NCBI GenBank assembly: GCA_036397455.1
Contig: DASWIX010000011.1
Span: forward strand, 1-64,000
From: JADFNB01 sp036397455
GTDB lineage: Bacteria; Gemmatimonadota; Gemmatimonadetes; Gemmatimonadales; GWC2-71-9
Length of the DNA: 64,000 bases
Direction: 5' to 3'
Below are positions 1-9,023 of the stretch, in pieces; position 1 is the stretch's first letter, and the number at the start of each line of letters is the position of its first letter. The notes below the pieces were generated by a model. That model did not search any database. It saw only the letters and a list, made by a program, of their open reading frames with translations, and was not told the origin of the DNA. Made by a program: the position numbers and the translations under genes.

Positions 1-1
1 A

Positions 2-125
2 ACCCCACTGCAGCAGCGCGCCTTTGATCTCCTGCAGGTGCGGCTGAACGGCTAAGATGTACCCAGTACGCCGTACCCTTGCTCGATAGGTAAACCACAC
101 TGCATCAACAGATTAACCAATTTCA
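2..125 (-). pseudogene. possible decayed C-terminus of a DUF3368/PIN-like toxin gene
   Basis: Minus-strand reading shows two short out-of-frame stretches. One contains CGLPIEQGYGVLGT and the next reads RRTGYILAVQPHLQEIKGAL into the window edge. Together they resemble the end of DUF3368/PIN-type toxin proteins, where a 'G..GvL..Ak..G.i..v.P.l..l' pattern is usual. No single frame is open across the region, so this is at best a remnant that continues left of the window. The call is a weak family resemblance only. Confidence 0.3.
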
Positions 126-142
126 CATCCAGGAACTTCGGC

Positions 143-997
143 CTAGGTCGCCGCCGCCACACTGGTCGTTCCACTCCCGAGAAAAGGATCCAGTACGACA
201 TCCCCGACAAAGCTGAACATGCGAACTAACCGCTCGGCGAGCGCCAATGGATAGGGTGCCGGATGGTCCTTGGTGGAGGCCCCATTGACGTCATGCCAGA
301 TTTGTCGGAACCACGTCTGGTAGTTCTCGGCAGAGATGACGCTGAGAACGCGCTCTGCTACCGACGGACTGCGGTACCCTCCCGGCTTCCTCAACATCAG
401 AATGAACTCGATGTCGTTCTTGATGACCGCGTTTGGCTCGTAGGGCTTGCCGAGAAAGCCTCCGGCTCCTTCTACCTCATACGCAGCATTGGCGATCTTA
501 TGCCAGATGATTGGCGCGAGGTTGTCGAAGCCAATTCGCCGGGCGTGCTCCTGGATGGAAGAGTGCAAAGGGACAACGGTGTGACGCCCGTTGTTGCGCC
601 GGCGGGCCAAGCAGACATCACCCACCACGCAGACGAGCCTGCCACCCGGGACGAGCGCCCGAAAGACGTGACTCCACACCTTGTCTAGTTCGCGAACAAA
701 CTCTTCGTAGTCGGCAATGAAGCCGAGCTGCCCCTCCGCAACGTTGTAGGTCTTCAACGTCCAGTAGGGTGGAGAAGTCACGGCGAGGTGAACAGTCGCT
801 TCTTCCAGAAAGCCCAACGCTCGAGCGTCATGCTGATACAGGTCGTGCCGGGTTGGAATCGAGTGGACGATCGATGCGATGGAGGCGGTGATCGCGCTGT
901 CTTGAGCGATCCTCGGCAACGCGGATTGCGGATCGGACAGCGCCTGCAACTCGGTCGGGAGGAGTTCGGTGAGATCTGCGGCCGCACTTGTCGCCAT
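143..997 (-). pseudogene. beta-class DNA methyltransferase, C-terminally truncated
   Basis: A 284-residue SAM-dependent DNA methyltransferase. The catalytic motif IV TSPPYW lies at residues 74-79 and the SAM-binding motif I DPFLGSGTT at about 270-278. This IV-before-I order is that of beta-class amino-methyltransferases; the SPPY form favours N4-cytosine, though N6-adenine is not excluded. The frame ends six residues after motif I (VAAAT stop), whereas family members continue another 20-60 residues with the conserved G-R...G.E helix. Inserting one base near 143-147 restores ALGRS-like sequence, which points to a frameshift or a truncation. An ATG at 997 with GGAGGG about 10 bases upstream supports the start. 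Base composition is lower in GC than the neighbouring operon and no restriction gene is adjacent, so this looks like an acquired, damaged orphan. Confidence 0.75.
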
Positions 998-1128
998 TCA
1001 GGTCAGCCCTCCGTTGCGTTCATGATTAGGAGCCTCCACGCTGGGTGCTCTTGGGCGCGCCCTTTCCAAACCTAGCAAGACCACGCCCCGAGGAAACACC
1101 GAAATCGCGCCGGCATCCGCGCCGTGGG

Positions 1129-1992
1129 TCATCCCGGCCGGCTCCCGGTAGCCGCGGGGTCGAGCGCGTCCAGCAGGCCATCTCCCACGAGGTTGCATCC
1201 CACCACCGCCGCGACCACGGCGAGACCAGGGAGCGTCGCGATCCACGGGGCCTGAATCAAGGCGTCGCGTCCGCTGGCGATCATGTTCCCCCATGACGGC
1301 CCGGGTGCCGGCACCCCGAGACCGAGGAACGAAAGCCCCGCCTCCAGTCCGATCGCATTCCCCACGCCCAGCGCGCCGGCGACGATCATGGGCGTGAGCG
1401 CGTTCGGGAGGAGATGTCGCAGCAGCAGGCGCGCAGGCGACGCGCCCGCGGCCACAGCCGCCGCGGCGTACGGCTGGGCCATGATCCCCTTCACTTCACC
1501 GCGCGCCAGGCGCGCGACCGGCATCCAGCCGGTGAATCCGAGGACGATGACGACCAGCCCGAAGCTTGGATTGAACAGGGCGACCAGCGCGAGCAACAGC
1601 ACGACCCGCGGGAGGGCGAGCGCCGCGTCGGTGAGTGCCATGAGGACGCCCTCCACGGCGCCCCCGAAGAGCGCGGCCACCGACCCAACGGCGGTGCCCA
1701 ACGCCACGGCGATGACCGCCGCGAGCAGGCCCACCGACAGGGAAATGCGCGCGCCAAACATCAGTCTGCTGAGGAGATCGCGACCGAGTTGGTCGGTGCC
1801 GAGCCACCGGATGGTCCCGTCCGGCGCGGTGGTAAACGGGCCGAGGAAACGCGTGCGCAGGATGTCGGGTTGCGCCAGCGGATCGTGGGGTGCGATCCAC
1901 GGCGCGAAGACGGCGACGATCGCCAACAGTGCCAGGACGCCGAGGCCGACCGCCGCCCGCCGGTCGCGCAACACGGTCTTGATCACGTTCAC
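1129..1992 (-). CDS. ABC transporter permease, OppC/DppC type
   Basis: A 287-residue inner-membrane permease of the peptide/nickel/oligosaccharide ABC family (BPD_transp_1 with OppC-type N-terminus). It has a hydrophobic first helix (about 15-35), the LGTDQLGRDLLSR signature (about 63-75), about five further helices and an EAA coupling loop around AAGASPARLLLRHLLPN. The GTG start at 1992 overlaps the TGA of the upstream OppB-type gene (GTGA), so the two are translationally coupled. The partner ATPases (OppD/OppF) normally follow, but none is present; the damaged methyltransferase lies downstream instead. Substrate is unknown, and the divergent family-5 binding protein suggests peptides or oligosaccharides. 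Confidence 0.9.
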   Translation of the reverse strand: MNVIKTVLRDRRAAVGLGVLALLAIVAVFAPWIAPHDPLAQPDILRTRFLGPFTTAPDGTIRWLGTDQLGRDLLSRLMFGARISLSVGLLAAVIAVALGTAVGSVAALFGGAVEGVLMALTDAALALPRVVLLLALVALFNPSFGLVVIVLGFTGWMPVARLARGEVKGIMAQPYAAAAVAAGASPARLLLRHLLPNALTPMIVAGALGVGNAIGLEAGLSFLGLGVPAPGPSWGNMIASGRDALIQAPWIATLPGLAVVAAVVGCNLVGDGLLDALDPAATGSRPG

Positions 1993-2984
1993 CGGGCGCT
2001 CCGCCGGAGACGCGGGTCCACCACCGCGTAGAGCAGATCGGCCGCGAGGTTACCGATGATGACCAGGGCCGCGAACACGGCCGTGGCCGCCATGACCACC
2101 GGGTAGTCCCTTGCACCGACCGCGGCGACCATCTCGCGCCCGATCCCCGGCCAGGCAAAGATGACCTCGACGAACACCGCCCCCGAAAACAACGCCGGCA
2201 GGGACAGGCCCATCAGCGTGACCACCGGGATCAGGCCGTTGCGCATCACGTGGCGGGTTTCGATGTGCCACGGGGAGAGGCCCTTCGCTCGCGCCGTCCG
2301 GACGAAGTCGCGGTCACGCACATCCACCAGCGCGCCGCGCACGTACCGAGCGGTCCCGGCGACCCCGATCAGGGCGAGGGTGGTCAGGGGGAGCGCGAGG
2401 TGTTCGAGACGGTCCAGCAACTGCCGCCCCGGGCTGAGAAAATCCGCGTCCAGGCCGCTGGCCCCCAGGGCGGGGAACTGCAACCACCCGGGCCATCCAA
2501 ATCGGGCGGCGCCAAATGCGAAGACGAGCACGAGGATGAGCGCCAGCCAGTACGCGGGCATGCCATACACGATCAACGTCGCCACGGTGATCGCCGTGTC
2601 CGTCCCGCTCCGCCGCTTTACCGCCTGGACCATTCCGACGATTATCCCTCCGAGGTATGTCAGCAGCAGCGAACCCGCGGAGAGCAGCACGGTGTAGGGA
2701 AGCGCGTCGCGCAGGACCCGGGACACGGGCCGCTGCTGGGCGAGACTGGTTCCCCAGTCGCCCCGGGTGAAGCCGGCCAGCCATGCGGCGTACCGCACCG
2801 GGAGCGGGCGGTCCAGCCCGAGCGCGTGCCGTGCCGATTCCAGTTCGGCTTGACCCGCCGCGGGACCGACCCACAGGCGCGCGGGGTCGCCCGGTGCGAG
2901 GTTGATGAGGACAAACGTGATCGTGACGACGGCCAGAACGAGACCGAAGCCGGATACGAGCCGGAGGGTGATGCGGCGGATCAT
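1989..2984 (-). CDS. ABC transporter permease, OppB/DppB type
   Basis: A 331-residue membrane permease that pairs with the downstream OppC-type subunit. It starts MIRRITLRLV followed by the usual N-terminal helix and LAPGDPARL segment. The EAA loop is RTARAKGLSPWHIETRHVMRN, near residue 215-235. The frame is open upstream as far as 3173, but residues before the MIRR methionine resemble nothing and overlap the divergent gene, so the ATG at 2984 is chosen. That ATG shares bases with the likely ATG of the divergent binding protein (CATG at 2982-2985), leaving no dedicated intergenic promoter. Confidence 0.9.
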   Translation of the reverse strand: MIRRITLRLVSGFGLVLAVVTITFVLINLAPGDPARLWVGPAAGQAELESARHALGLDRPLPVRYAAWLAGFTRGDWGTSLAQQRPVSRVLRDALPYTVLLSAGSLLLTYLGGIIVGMVQAVKRRSGTDTAITVATLIVYGMPAYWLALILVLVFAFGAARFGWPGWLQFPALGASGLDADFLSPGRQLLDRLEHLALPLTTLALIGVAGTARYVRGALVDVRDRDFVRTARAKGLSPWHIETRHVMRNGLIPVVTLMGLSLPALFSGAVFVEVIFAWPGIGREMVAAVGARDYPVVMAATAVFAALVIIGNLAADLLYAVVDPRLRRSAR

Positions 2985-4587
2985 GCGGAAGGCTGGTCTG
3001 TCCCGTGCGGCCGCGTCAAGCGGTCGCGTGCCGCGCGGTATCGCGTGCCTGCTGGTAGCCTGCGCCGCCGGCTGCGGGCAGCCCGGTGCCGGCGACGGCA
3101 CGACCCTGCTGTTCGCGTCGGGGGCGGACCTGCAATCGATCAACCCACTGCTGACCGTCCACCCGCTGGCCAAACAGGTGCAAAAGCACGTCCTGTTGCT
3201 GACGCTCGCGGCGTACGATGACGCCCTACGCCCGATACCGCGGCTGGCCGCATGGGAGTGGAACGCCGACCGGACCGCGCTCCGGTTTCAACTCCGGCGG
3301 GACATCCGGTGGCATGATGGCGTCCCGACCACGTCGGACGACGCGATGTGGACGTTGGCACGCGCGCGCGATCCGGCGGTGGCGTATCCCCGGGCGCGCG
3401 ACCTCGAGGCCGTCACGTCGATCACGCGAATCGATTCGTTCGCCGTGGAGGTCCGGTTTCGTTCGCCCCGGCCGGCGTTTCCGGACGTCTTCACCGACCT
3501 GGCGATCCTCCCCGCGCATCGCTTTCGGGGACTCGAGGGATCCGCCCTTCGCGATGCGCCGTTCAATGAGGCACCGATCGGCAACGGTCCGTTCGCGTTC
3601 GTCGAACACCGCCCGAACCAGCGCTGGGTCTTTCGCCGTGCGCCGGGGTTTCCCGAAGCCCTCGGGCGTCCCGGGCTGGACCGATTCGTGCTCGTGATCG
3701 TCGACGAACCAACCACGAAACTGGCGGCGCTCACCTCCGGGGAGATCCACTTCGCCGGCATCAATCCCGCCCACGCCGCGTTCGCGCGCGCGGACCGGCG
3801 GTTGCGTGTCATCGACTATCCGGTCCAACTCGCGTACGGACTGGTCTTCAACCTGCGCCGCGCCCCGTTCGATGACCCCCGCGTGCGCCGCGCCATGGCA
3901 TCGGCCATCGATCGCCACGTCATCGTCGACGCCTATCTCTATGGTTTTGGCGCGGTGGCCGTGGGACCCGTGGCACCCGATCATCCCTGGTTCGAACCGG
4001 TCCAGGAGACGCCGTTCGATACGGAATTGGCTGGCCGCCTGCTCGACTCCGCCGGTTGGGTTGCCGGTTCGGATGGGATGCGCAGCCGCGGCGCTGTGCC
4101 GCTCTCGTTCGAGTTGCTGACGGTTGGCAGCGGCGATCTCGCGCTCGAACAGATGCTCCAGGCCCAACTCCGAACGGTCGGCGTCGCGGTGCAACTGCGC
4201 CAACTCGAGTTGGCGAGCTTTCTCGCGCGGGTGCAGGGGGGGGAACGCGCGTTCGATGCCCTCGTGACCGGGATACCCGGCGATCTGTCTCTCGGCTATG
4301 TCAGCGCGATGTTCGACGGCGACGGCCCGCTCGCCTACCCGGGCGATCCCGATCCCCGTCTGGGGCCGGCGTTCAGCGCCGTCCGTCGGGCGGCGTCCCC
4401 CGCGGCCCTCGAGGCCGCGTGGCGCGACGTGCAACGGCTGCTGGCGCAGCGGTTGGCGACGGCGTGGATCTATCACGCACGCGGCGTGCAGGGGGTATCG
4501 GCTCGCGTGCGCGGCGTGCGCGTCGATCTGCGCGGGGAGTTGGCGGGCATCGCGACATGGACGCTCGACCCGGAGCCCGTGCGGTGA
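2983..4587 (+). CDS. extracellular solute-binding lipoprotein, family 5
   Basis: SBP_bac_5-type lipoprotein that captures peptides, nickel or oligosaccharides for an Opp/Dpp ABC importer. A lipobox (LVACAAGC) gives lipid-anchored Cys at residue 31 from the ATG at 2983. Family features are visible: the TLLFASGADLQSINPLL opening strand, F.LR.DI.WHDG segment, and a C-terminal lobe with VRRAMASAIDR. Alternative starts are ATG 2971 and GTG 3028. The GTG would give a compact 16-residue signal peptide and may be the true start. The stop overlaps the GTG start of the GHMP kinase gene (GTGA). It is first in a plus-strand operon and divergent from the two permease genes. Confidence 0.88.
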   Translation: MRKAGLSRAAASSGRVPRGIACLLVACAAGCGQPGAGDGTTLLFASGADLQSINPLLTVHPLAKQVQKHVLLLTLAAYDDALRPIPRLAAWEWNADRTALRFQLRRDIRWHDGVPTTSDDAMWTLARARDPAVAYPRARDLEAVTSITRIDSFAVEVRFRSPRPAFPDVFTDLAILPAHRFRGLEGSALRDAPFNEAPIGNGPFAFVEHRPNQRWVFRRAPGFPEALGRPGLDRFVLVIVDEPTTKLAALTSGEIHFAGINPAHAAFARADRRLRVIDYPVQLAYGLVFNLRRAPFDDPRVRRAMASAIDRHVIVDAYLYGFGAVAVGPVAPDHPWFEPVQETPFDTELAGRLLDSAGWVAGSDGMRSRGAVPLSFELLTVGSGDLALEQMLQAQLRTVGVAVQLRQLELASFLARVQGGERAFDALVTGIPGDLSLGYVSAMFDGDGPLAYPGDPDPRLGPAFSAVRRAASPAALEAAWRDVQRLLAQRLATAWIYHARGVQGVSARVRGVRVDLRGELAGIATWTLDPEPVR

Positions 4588-5600
4588 GGGTAACCGCGGT
4601 GGCACCGGTCCGCATCGATCTGGCCGGTGGATGGAGTGACGTGCCGGCGTTCGCCTCGCGGGAAGGGGGCGTCGTCACCAACGTGACGCTCGATCTCTGC
4701 GCGCGCGTGGAATGCCGTCCGGGCGGCAAGACGATTCGCCTGCACGCGGCCGACCTCGCGCAGCGCGTGGTTGCCGCCTCGCCCTCGGACCTGGTGTACG
4801 ATGGCCGTCTCGACCTCCACAAGGCCGCGCTCAACATGTTGCCCGTGACCGGCGGCATCGAGATCTGGTCGCGGTCCGATGTCCCGCCGGGATCGGGACT
4901 CGGCGCGTCTGGTGCGCTCGACGTGGCGTTGGTCGCGGCGCTGGCGGCCTGTCGCCAGGAAACGTTCGACCCGGCCGAGATCGCGGAGTTGGCGTTCCGG
5001 CTCGAGGCGGTCGAGCTGCAGCTCGACGGGGGACGCCAGGATCAGTATGCCGCCGCGCTCGGCGGATGGCATCGATTCGATTTCGCCGAGTCGGGGGTTA
5101 CGGTCGGCGAGGTGCCGGCGACCGCCGAGCAGGTCCGTGAGTTTGCCGGGATGCTCGTCGTGGCCTACACCGGAGAAACCCACTTCTCGGCCGATACGCA
5201 TCGCCAGGTGTGGGCAGCGTACCGGGCAGGGCGCAGCGAAACGGTCGAGGCGTTGCGGGTGATTCGTGACTGTGGTGCCGCCGCCGCCGGTGCGCTGGCG
5301 CGCGCGGATTGGCGCCACCTGGCCGCCGTGGTGGATGAGAACTGGCGTGCGCAACAACGGCTCGACGCATCGATCGCCACGCCCACCCTGCGACGCGTCG
5401 AGGAGGCGATGCGCGTCGCGGGCGCGTGGGGCATCAAGGCAACCGGGGCCGGCGCGGGCGGTTGCCTCGTCGCGCTGGGCGAGCCAGGGCGCCGGGATGC
5501 GATCGGTCGGGCGGCGGAGTCGGCGGGCGCCACGGTGTTCGCCTGCGCGCTGAGTCAGCGCGGCGTGGAAGTCCGGCGGGCTGAGGACGATGGCGCATAG
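4584..5600 (+). CDS. GHMP-family sugar kinase
   Basis: A 338-residue small-molecule kinase of the GHMP superfamily, closest in appearance to D-glycero-D-manno-heptose-7-phosphate/fucose-type kinases. It shows motif 1 APVRIDLAGGWSDVP (7-21), the ATP loop PPGSGLGASGALD (101-113) and motif 3 KATGAGAGG (285-293). The open frame extends upstream to 4056, but only the GTG at 4584 gives a GHMP N-terminus, and that codon overlaps the preceding TGA. The product probably phosphorylates a sugar brought in or released by the neighbouring transporter and lyase-like protein. The exact substrate cannot be read from sequence. Confidence 0.88.
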   Translation: MRVTAVAPVRIDLAGGWSDVPAFASREGGVVTNVTLDLCARVECRPGGKTIRLHAADLAQRVVAASPSDLVYDGRLDLHKAALNMLPVTGGIEIWSRSDVPPGSGLGASGALDVALVAALAACRQETFDPAEIAELAFRLEAVELQLDGGRQDQYAAALGGWHRFDFAESGVTVGEVPATAEQVREFAGMLVVAYTGETHFSADTHRQVWAAYRAGRSETVEALRVIRDCGAAAAGALARADWRHLAAVVDENWRAQQRLDASIATPTLRRVEEAMRVAGAWGIKATGAGAGGCLVALGEPGRRDAIGRAAESAGATVFACALSQRGVEVRRAEDDGA

Positions 5601-8292
5601 CCTCGCCGGCGACATCGAGTCACGCGCCGGTCTCGTGCGACAGACCCCGGTGCTGCGGGCGTTGGCCGCTGCGTTGCGGGCGGATGCGCGGCGGCTCGTC
5701 ACACACCCGCCGTTCATTCCCGACGCCAAGGCGTTGCTGGCACGCGACGCCGGTGTCTGTCCACACGACGGCGCGCGCCTCGCCTTCGATCCGTGGAGCC
5801 CTTACGAGCATCGCTGCGATCGCTGCGGCACCAGGGTCGACGGCGATCGGCACCACCGCGCGTGGATCACCCGTTACCAGATCTGGTTGTCCGAACGGGC
5901 CGTCCACCTCGCGCTGCTCGGCGCGCTCGACGCGGACCGCGACCTGTCGGCGGCGGCCGGGAGTATCCTCGCGGGATACGCGGCGCGCTACCACCACTAT
6001 CCCAATCGGGACAACGTGCTGGGGCCGACTCGGTTGTTCTTCTCGACCTACCTCGAGTCGATCTGGCTGGTGCAGACCTGTGTCGCGGCGGCCCTGCTAC
6101 GCGAGTGCGGCGCCGACACGCTGGCGGCGCCCGACTGGGCCGCCATCCAATCGATGGTCGGGGAGTCGGCGGTCATGATCGCGGAGTTCGATGAGGGATG
6201 GTCCAATCGCCAGGTGTGGAATAACGCCGCGATGCTGGCGGCCGGCGCATGGCTCGCGCGCGGTGACCTGGCCGACCACGCGTTGCGGGGCCCCCACGGC
6301 ATCCTCCCCCAGCTCGAGACGGTCGGGCCCGACGGGTTCTGGCACGAGGGAGAGAACTACCACGTCTTTGCGCTGCGCGGCTTTCTCCTGGCGGCCGAGT
6401 GGAGTCGATGGGCTGGCGAGGACCTGTATCGCTCGACGCGTCTCGGCGAGATGTACGCGGCGCCACTGGCAACGCTGTTACCCGATCTCACGCTGCCCGC
6501 GCGCGGCGATGCGCCGTTTGGGGTCAGTGTCCGCCAGCGACGGTTTGCGGAACTCTGGGAGCACGGACGGGCGCGGGTGCATGAACCACGGCTCGACCAG
6601 GTGCTCTGCCGGCTGTACGACGGGGAGGGGACCGCCCCCGACCTCGATGCCAACGAGATGGCGGAGCAGGAACAGCACCGGCCACCGGCGCAACAATTCC
6701 GCGAGCGGCTCGGATGGAAGGGGCTGTTGTGGATGCGTCCCCAGCCGCCCGCCGCATCGCGCCTGGCGTGGCCGGCAACCGCCGTGTTGACGCGGCAGGA
6801 GTGCACCACGATCCGGACAGCCAACGCGCGCCACATCACGGTGGAATGGGGAGCCGGGCGTCGCGGGCATGGTCATCCCGATTGCCTGCATCTCGCGGTC
6901 TTCTGGGGGGACCACCTGCTCGGTGACATGGGAACCGCATCCTACGTCGCGCCGTCCTTGCACTGGTACCGCTCGACGCTGGCGCACAATGCGCCGTTGC
7001 GTACCGGTGGGGGGCAGGAGGGCGGTGTCGGTTGGTGCGCCGCGATCGACCACGCGGGCGAGTGGTGGTGGTGCCGGGCGCAGGCCGACGAGTTGTTCGG
7101 GCGGGACACACGCGCGCGGCGCACGGTCGTTGTCGGACCGGCGTTCGTGCTCGACCTGCTCGACGTCCGGGTGCCAAACACGCAGTCGATCGATCTGCCG
7201 ATCCATCCATTCGGCGCGTTCGACGTTCCGCTGCGTCCCGTGACGGTCGCCCCAGGATTGCAGGTTGGCCCTCACGGCCTGGCGACCATCGACGGGGCGG
7301 TCGAGCGGGCCGAACGGGTGACGGTAACGAACGGCGAGCGGATCTGGTGGATGGCGTTGGCGGCCCGTGAGGGCGAAACGGTGTTGGCGGCGACGGCACC
7401 CGGGCGTCCCGGGGCCGACTTTTCCGACGGACCGGCCGCGCGGTTCCTGATCAGGCGCGCGTCCGGTTCGGGCCGCTGGATCACCTGCCTCGGTATCGAG
7501 GGGGCGGCTGCGACGGTGCGAGCGCAGGGTGACGTGATCGTCGTGACGCACGGCGGGACGACGACGACGTTTCACGAGCGCCGGGAGGGGATCGACGTGG
7601 TGGACGAACGTGGCGTTACAGCGCTCCGTGGCGGGCAGCAGGCGCCTCCGCCCCCGCCATCGTCCCGTCCGGCGTTACCGGGGAGTGTGTGGATTCCCAC
7701 GGTCGCATCTGAGGACGACGTCGGGCACCCCGCGCATCCTCGGTACGACCTGGGGGCTGCATGCTACCGCCGATCCGAAACGCCGTACGGCGCGGAAGGC
7801 CGATTCGATGGCGAGGTCTGGGTAGCGGCGTGCGACGACGCGCTCGTGTTCCGGGTCGACGTCCACAAGGACCCCGTGATCGTCCGTCCCCTGGACGCCG
7901 CCGATCCGCGGCTTGACAATGAAGTGGCCGAGATTCACTCGGATGGGGTGCAATGCTACGTCGGGTTGGATCGGTGGGAAGGGTATGTGGTGCTGCCGGA
8001 GATGGAGGCGGGGACGGCGCGCGTCTGTCCGGTTCGCGAAACCGCGGCCGACACCGCCCGCGTGAGCGCTCGCACCACGCGAACACCGACCGGATACCGG
8101 GTGCTCGTGCGATGTTCCGTTGGCAGGACGTTGCGATCCGGTGACCGGGTGCGGTTCCAGGTTGTGATCAACGAAATGCGTCCCGATCGCGTGCGCCGCG
8201 CCGGACAACTCGCGCTGACCGGTGGTGGGTGGGTGTACCTGCGCGGCGACCGCGAGTCGGAAGACGCCGCGCTGGTGGGGGAAATCGTATGA
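5590..8292 (+). CDS. heparinase II/III-like protein with C-terminal CBM9-like domain
   Basis: A 900-residue protein with three parts. Residues 57-80 hold Cys/His spacing (C57, H59, C77, C80) suggestive of a zinc knuckle. Residues ~90-380 form an alpha/alpha-toroid-like helical region. Residues ~400-700 contain the heparinase II/III signature GRRGHGHPDCLHLAVFWGD with AHNAPLRTGG downstream, as in PL12/PL15/PL21-like polysaccharide lyases. The last ~200 residues (YDLGAACYRR onward) resemble a CBM9/DOMON-like carbohydrate-binding sandwich. No signal peptide is visible, so a cytoplasmic role on imported oligosaccharides is possible. It overlaps the GHMP kinase by 11 nt and the RNA methyltransferase by ATGA. 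Lyase activity is inferred from family only. Confidence 0.8.
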   Translation: MAHSLAGDIESRAGLVRQTPVLRALAAALRADARRLVTHPPFIPDAKALLARDAGVCPHDGARLAFDPWSPYEHRCDRCGTRVDGDRHHRAWITRYQIWLSERAVHLALLGALDADRDLSAAAGSILAGYAARYHHYPNRDNVLGPTRLFFSTYLESIWLVQTCVAAALLRECGADTLAAPDWAAIQSMVGESAVMIAEFDEGWSNRQVWNNAAMLAAGAWLARGDLADHALRGPHGILPQLETVGPDGFWHEGENYHVFALRGFLLAAEWSRWAGEDLYRSTRLGEMYAAPLATLLPDLTLPARGDAPFGVSVRQRRFAELWEHGRARVHEPRLDQVLCRLYDGEGTAPDLDANEMAEQEQHRPPAQQFRERLGWKGLLWMRPQPPAASRLAWPATAVLTRQECTTIRTANARHITVEWGAGRRGHGHPDCLHLAVFWGDHLLGDMGTASYVAPSLHWYRSTLAHNAPLRTGGGQEGGVGWCAAIDHAGEWWWCRAQADELFGRDTRARRTVVVGPAFVLDLLDVRVPNTQSIDLPIHPFGAFDVPLRPVTVAPGLQVGPHGLATIDGAVERAERVTVTNGERIWWMALAAREGETVLAATAPGRPGADFSDGPAARFLIRRASGSGRWITCLGIEGAAATVRAQGDVIVVTHGGTTTTFHERREGIDVVDERGVTALRGGQQAPPPPPSSRPALPGSVWIPTVASEDDVGHPAHPRYDLGAACYRRSETPYGAEGRFDGEVWVAACDDALVFRVDVHKDPVIVRPLDAADPRLDNEVAEIHSDGVQCYVGLDRWEGYVVLPEMEAGTARVCPVRETAADTARVSARTTRTPTGYRVLVRCSVGRTLRSGDRVRFQVVINEMRPDRVRRAGQLALTGGGWVYLRGDRESEDAALVGEIV

Positions 8293-9023
8293 GCGTCACC
8301 GTGGTGCTGAACGAACCGCAGGACATCGTGAACATTGCGCTGGTGATCCGCGCGATGCGCAACTTCGGCCTCAAGAACCTGCGACTCGTCCAGCCCGCCG
8401 AGTTCGACGCGTATCGCATCGAGGGGATCGCGCACAACACGGGCGACGTCATTGCGCGCGTCGTGGTGTACCCGTCACTCGACGCGGGGATGGCCGATGC
8501 CACGTTCGCGGTGGCGTTCACGGCGCGGGAACGCACCGTCAAGCGCAACGCGCTGGATCTGCGCGACGCGGCCGCGGACATCGTGGCCCGGAGCCGGAAT
8601 GGCGAGACGGTGGTCATGCTGTTCGGGCGCGAAGACCGGGGGCTGAGCAACGCCGATCTCGATCGATGCCACCGAAGCGTTACCATCCCCACCGCGCCGG
8701 AGCACACCTCGCTCAACCTGGGCCAGGCGTTTTGCGTCGCGGCGTATGAGGTGTTCATGGCGGACGGGGCGGTGCGGCCGAGGCCGCCGGCGGGACGCGT
8801 CGTGTCCCCCGCGCGGCACGAGGAACTCGAGTCGCTGTTCGCGAGCGCGTACGACGCGCTGGAGGCGATCGACTTTTTCAAGGCGCGCAATCCCGATGTC
8901 CCGATGCGCGCGCTGCGCGAGCTGGTGCATCGCACGCCGATCGATCGGCAGGAAGCCCGCATGCTGCAGGCCATGAGCGTCGAGGTGCTGCGATTCCTCG
9001 AGCGATCGGGTGTCCGCCCGTGA
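8289..9023 (+). CDS. TrmH/TrmJ-family RNA 2'-O-methyltransferase
   Basis: A 244-residue SPOUT-class methyltransferase. It begins VTVVLNEPQDIVNIALVIRAMRNFG, the typical start of TrmJ/TrmH proteins, and has the SAM-knot motifs LFGREDRGLSNADLDRC (about 111-127) and TSLNLGQAFCVAAYE (about 142-156). It acts on tRNA or rRNA ribose 2'-OH in the cytoplasm. The C-terminal helical part (~170-240) is the TrmJ-type extension. The ATG at 8289 overlaps the heparinase-like stop. Its position inside a sugar/amine metabolism operon is unusual. It may be a housekeeping gene captured into the transcription unit, or it may modify a non-RNA substrate. Confidence 0.9.
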   Translation: MSVTVVLNEPQDIVNIALVIRAMRNFGLKNLRLVQPAEFDAYRIEGIAHNTGDVIARVVVYPSLDAGMADATFAVAFTARERTVKRNALDLRDAAADIVARSRNGETVVMLFGREDRGLSNADLDRCHRSVTIPTAPEHTSLNLGQAFCVAAYEVFMADGAVRPRPPAGRVVSPARHEELESLFASAYDALEAIDFFKARNPDVPMRALRELVHRTPIDRQEARMLQAMSVEVLRFLERSGVRP

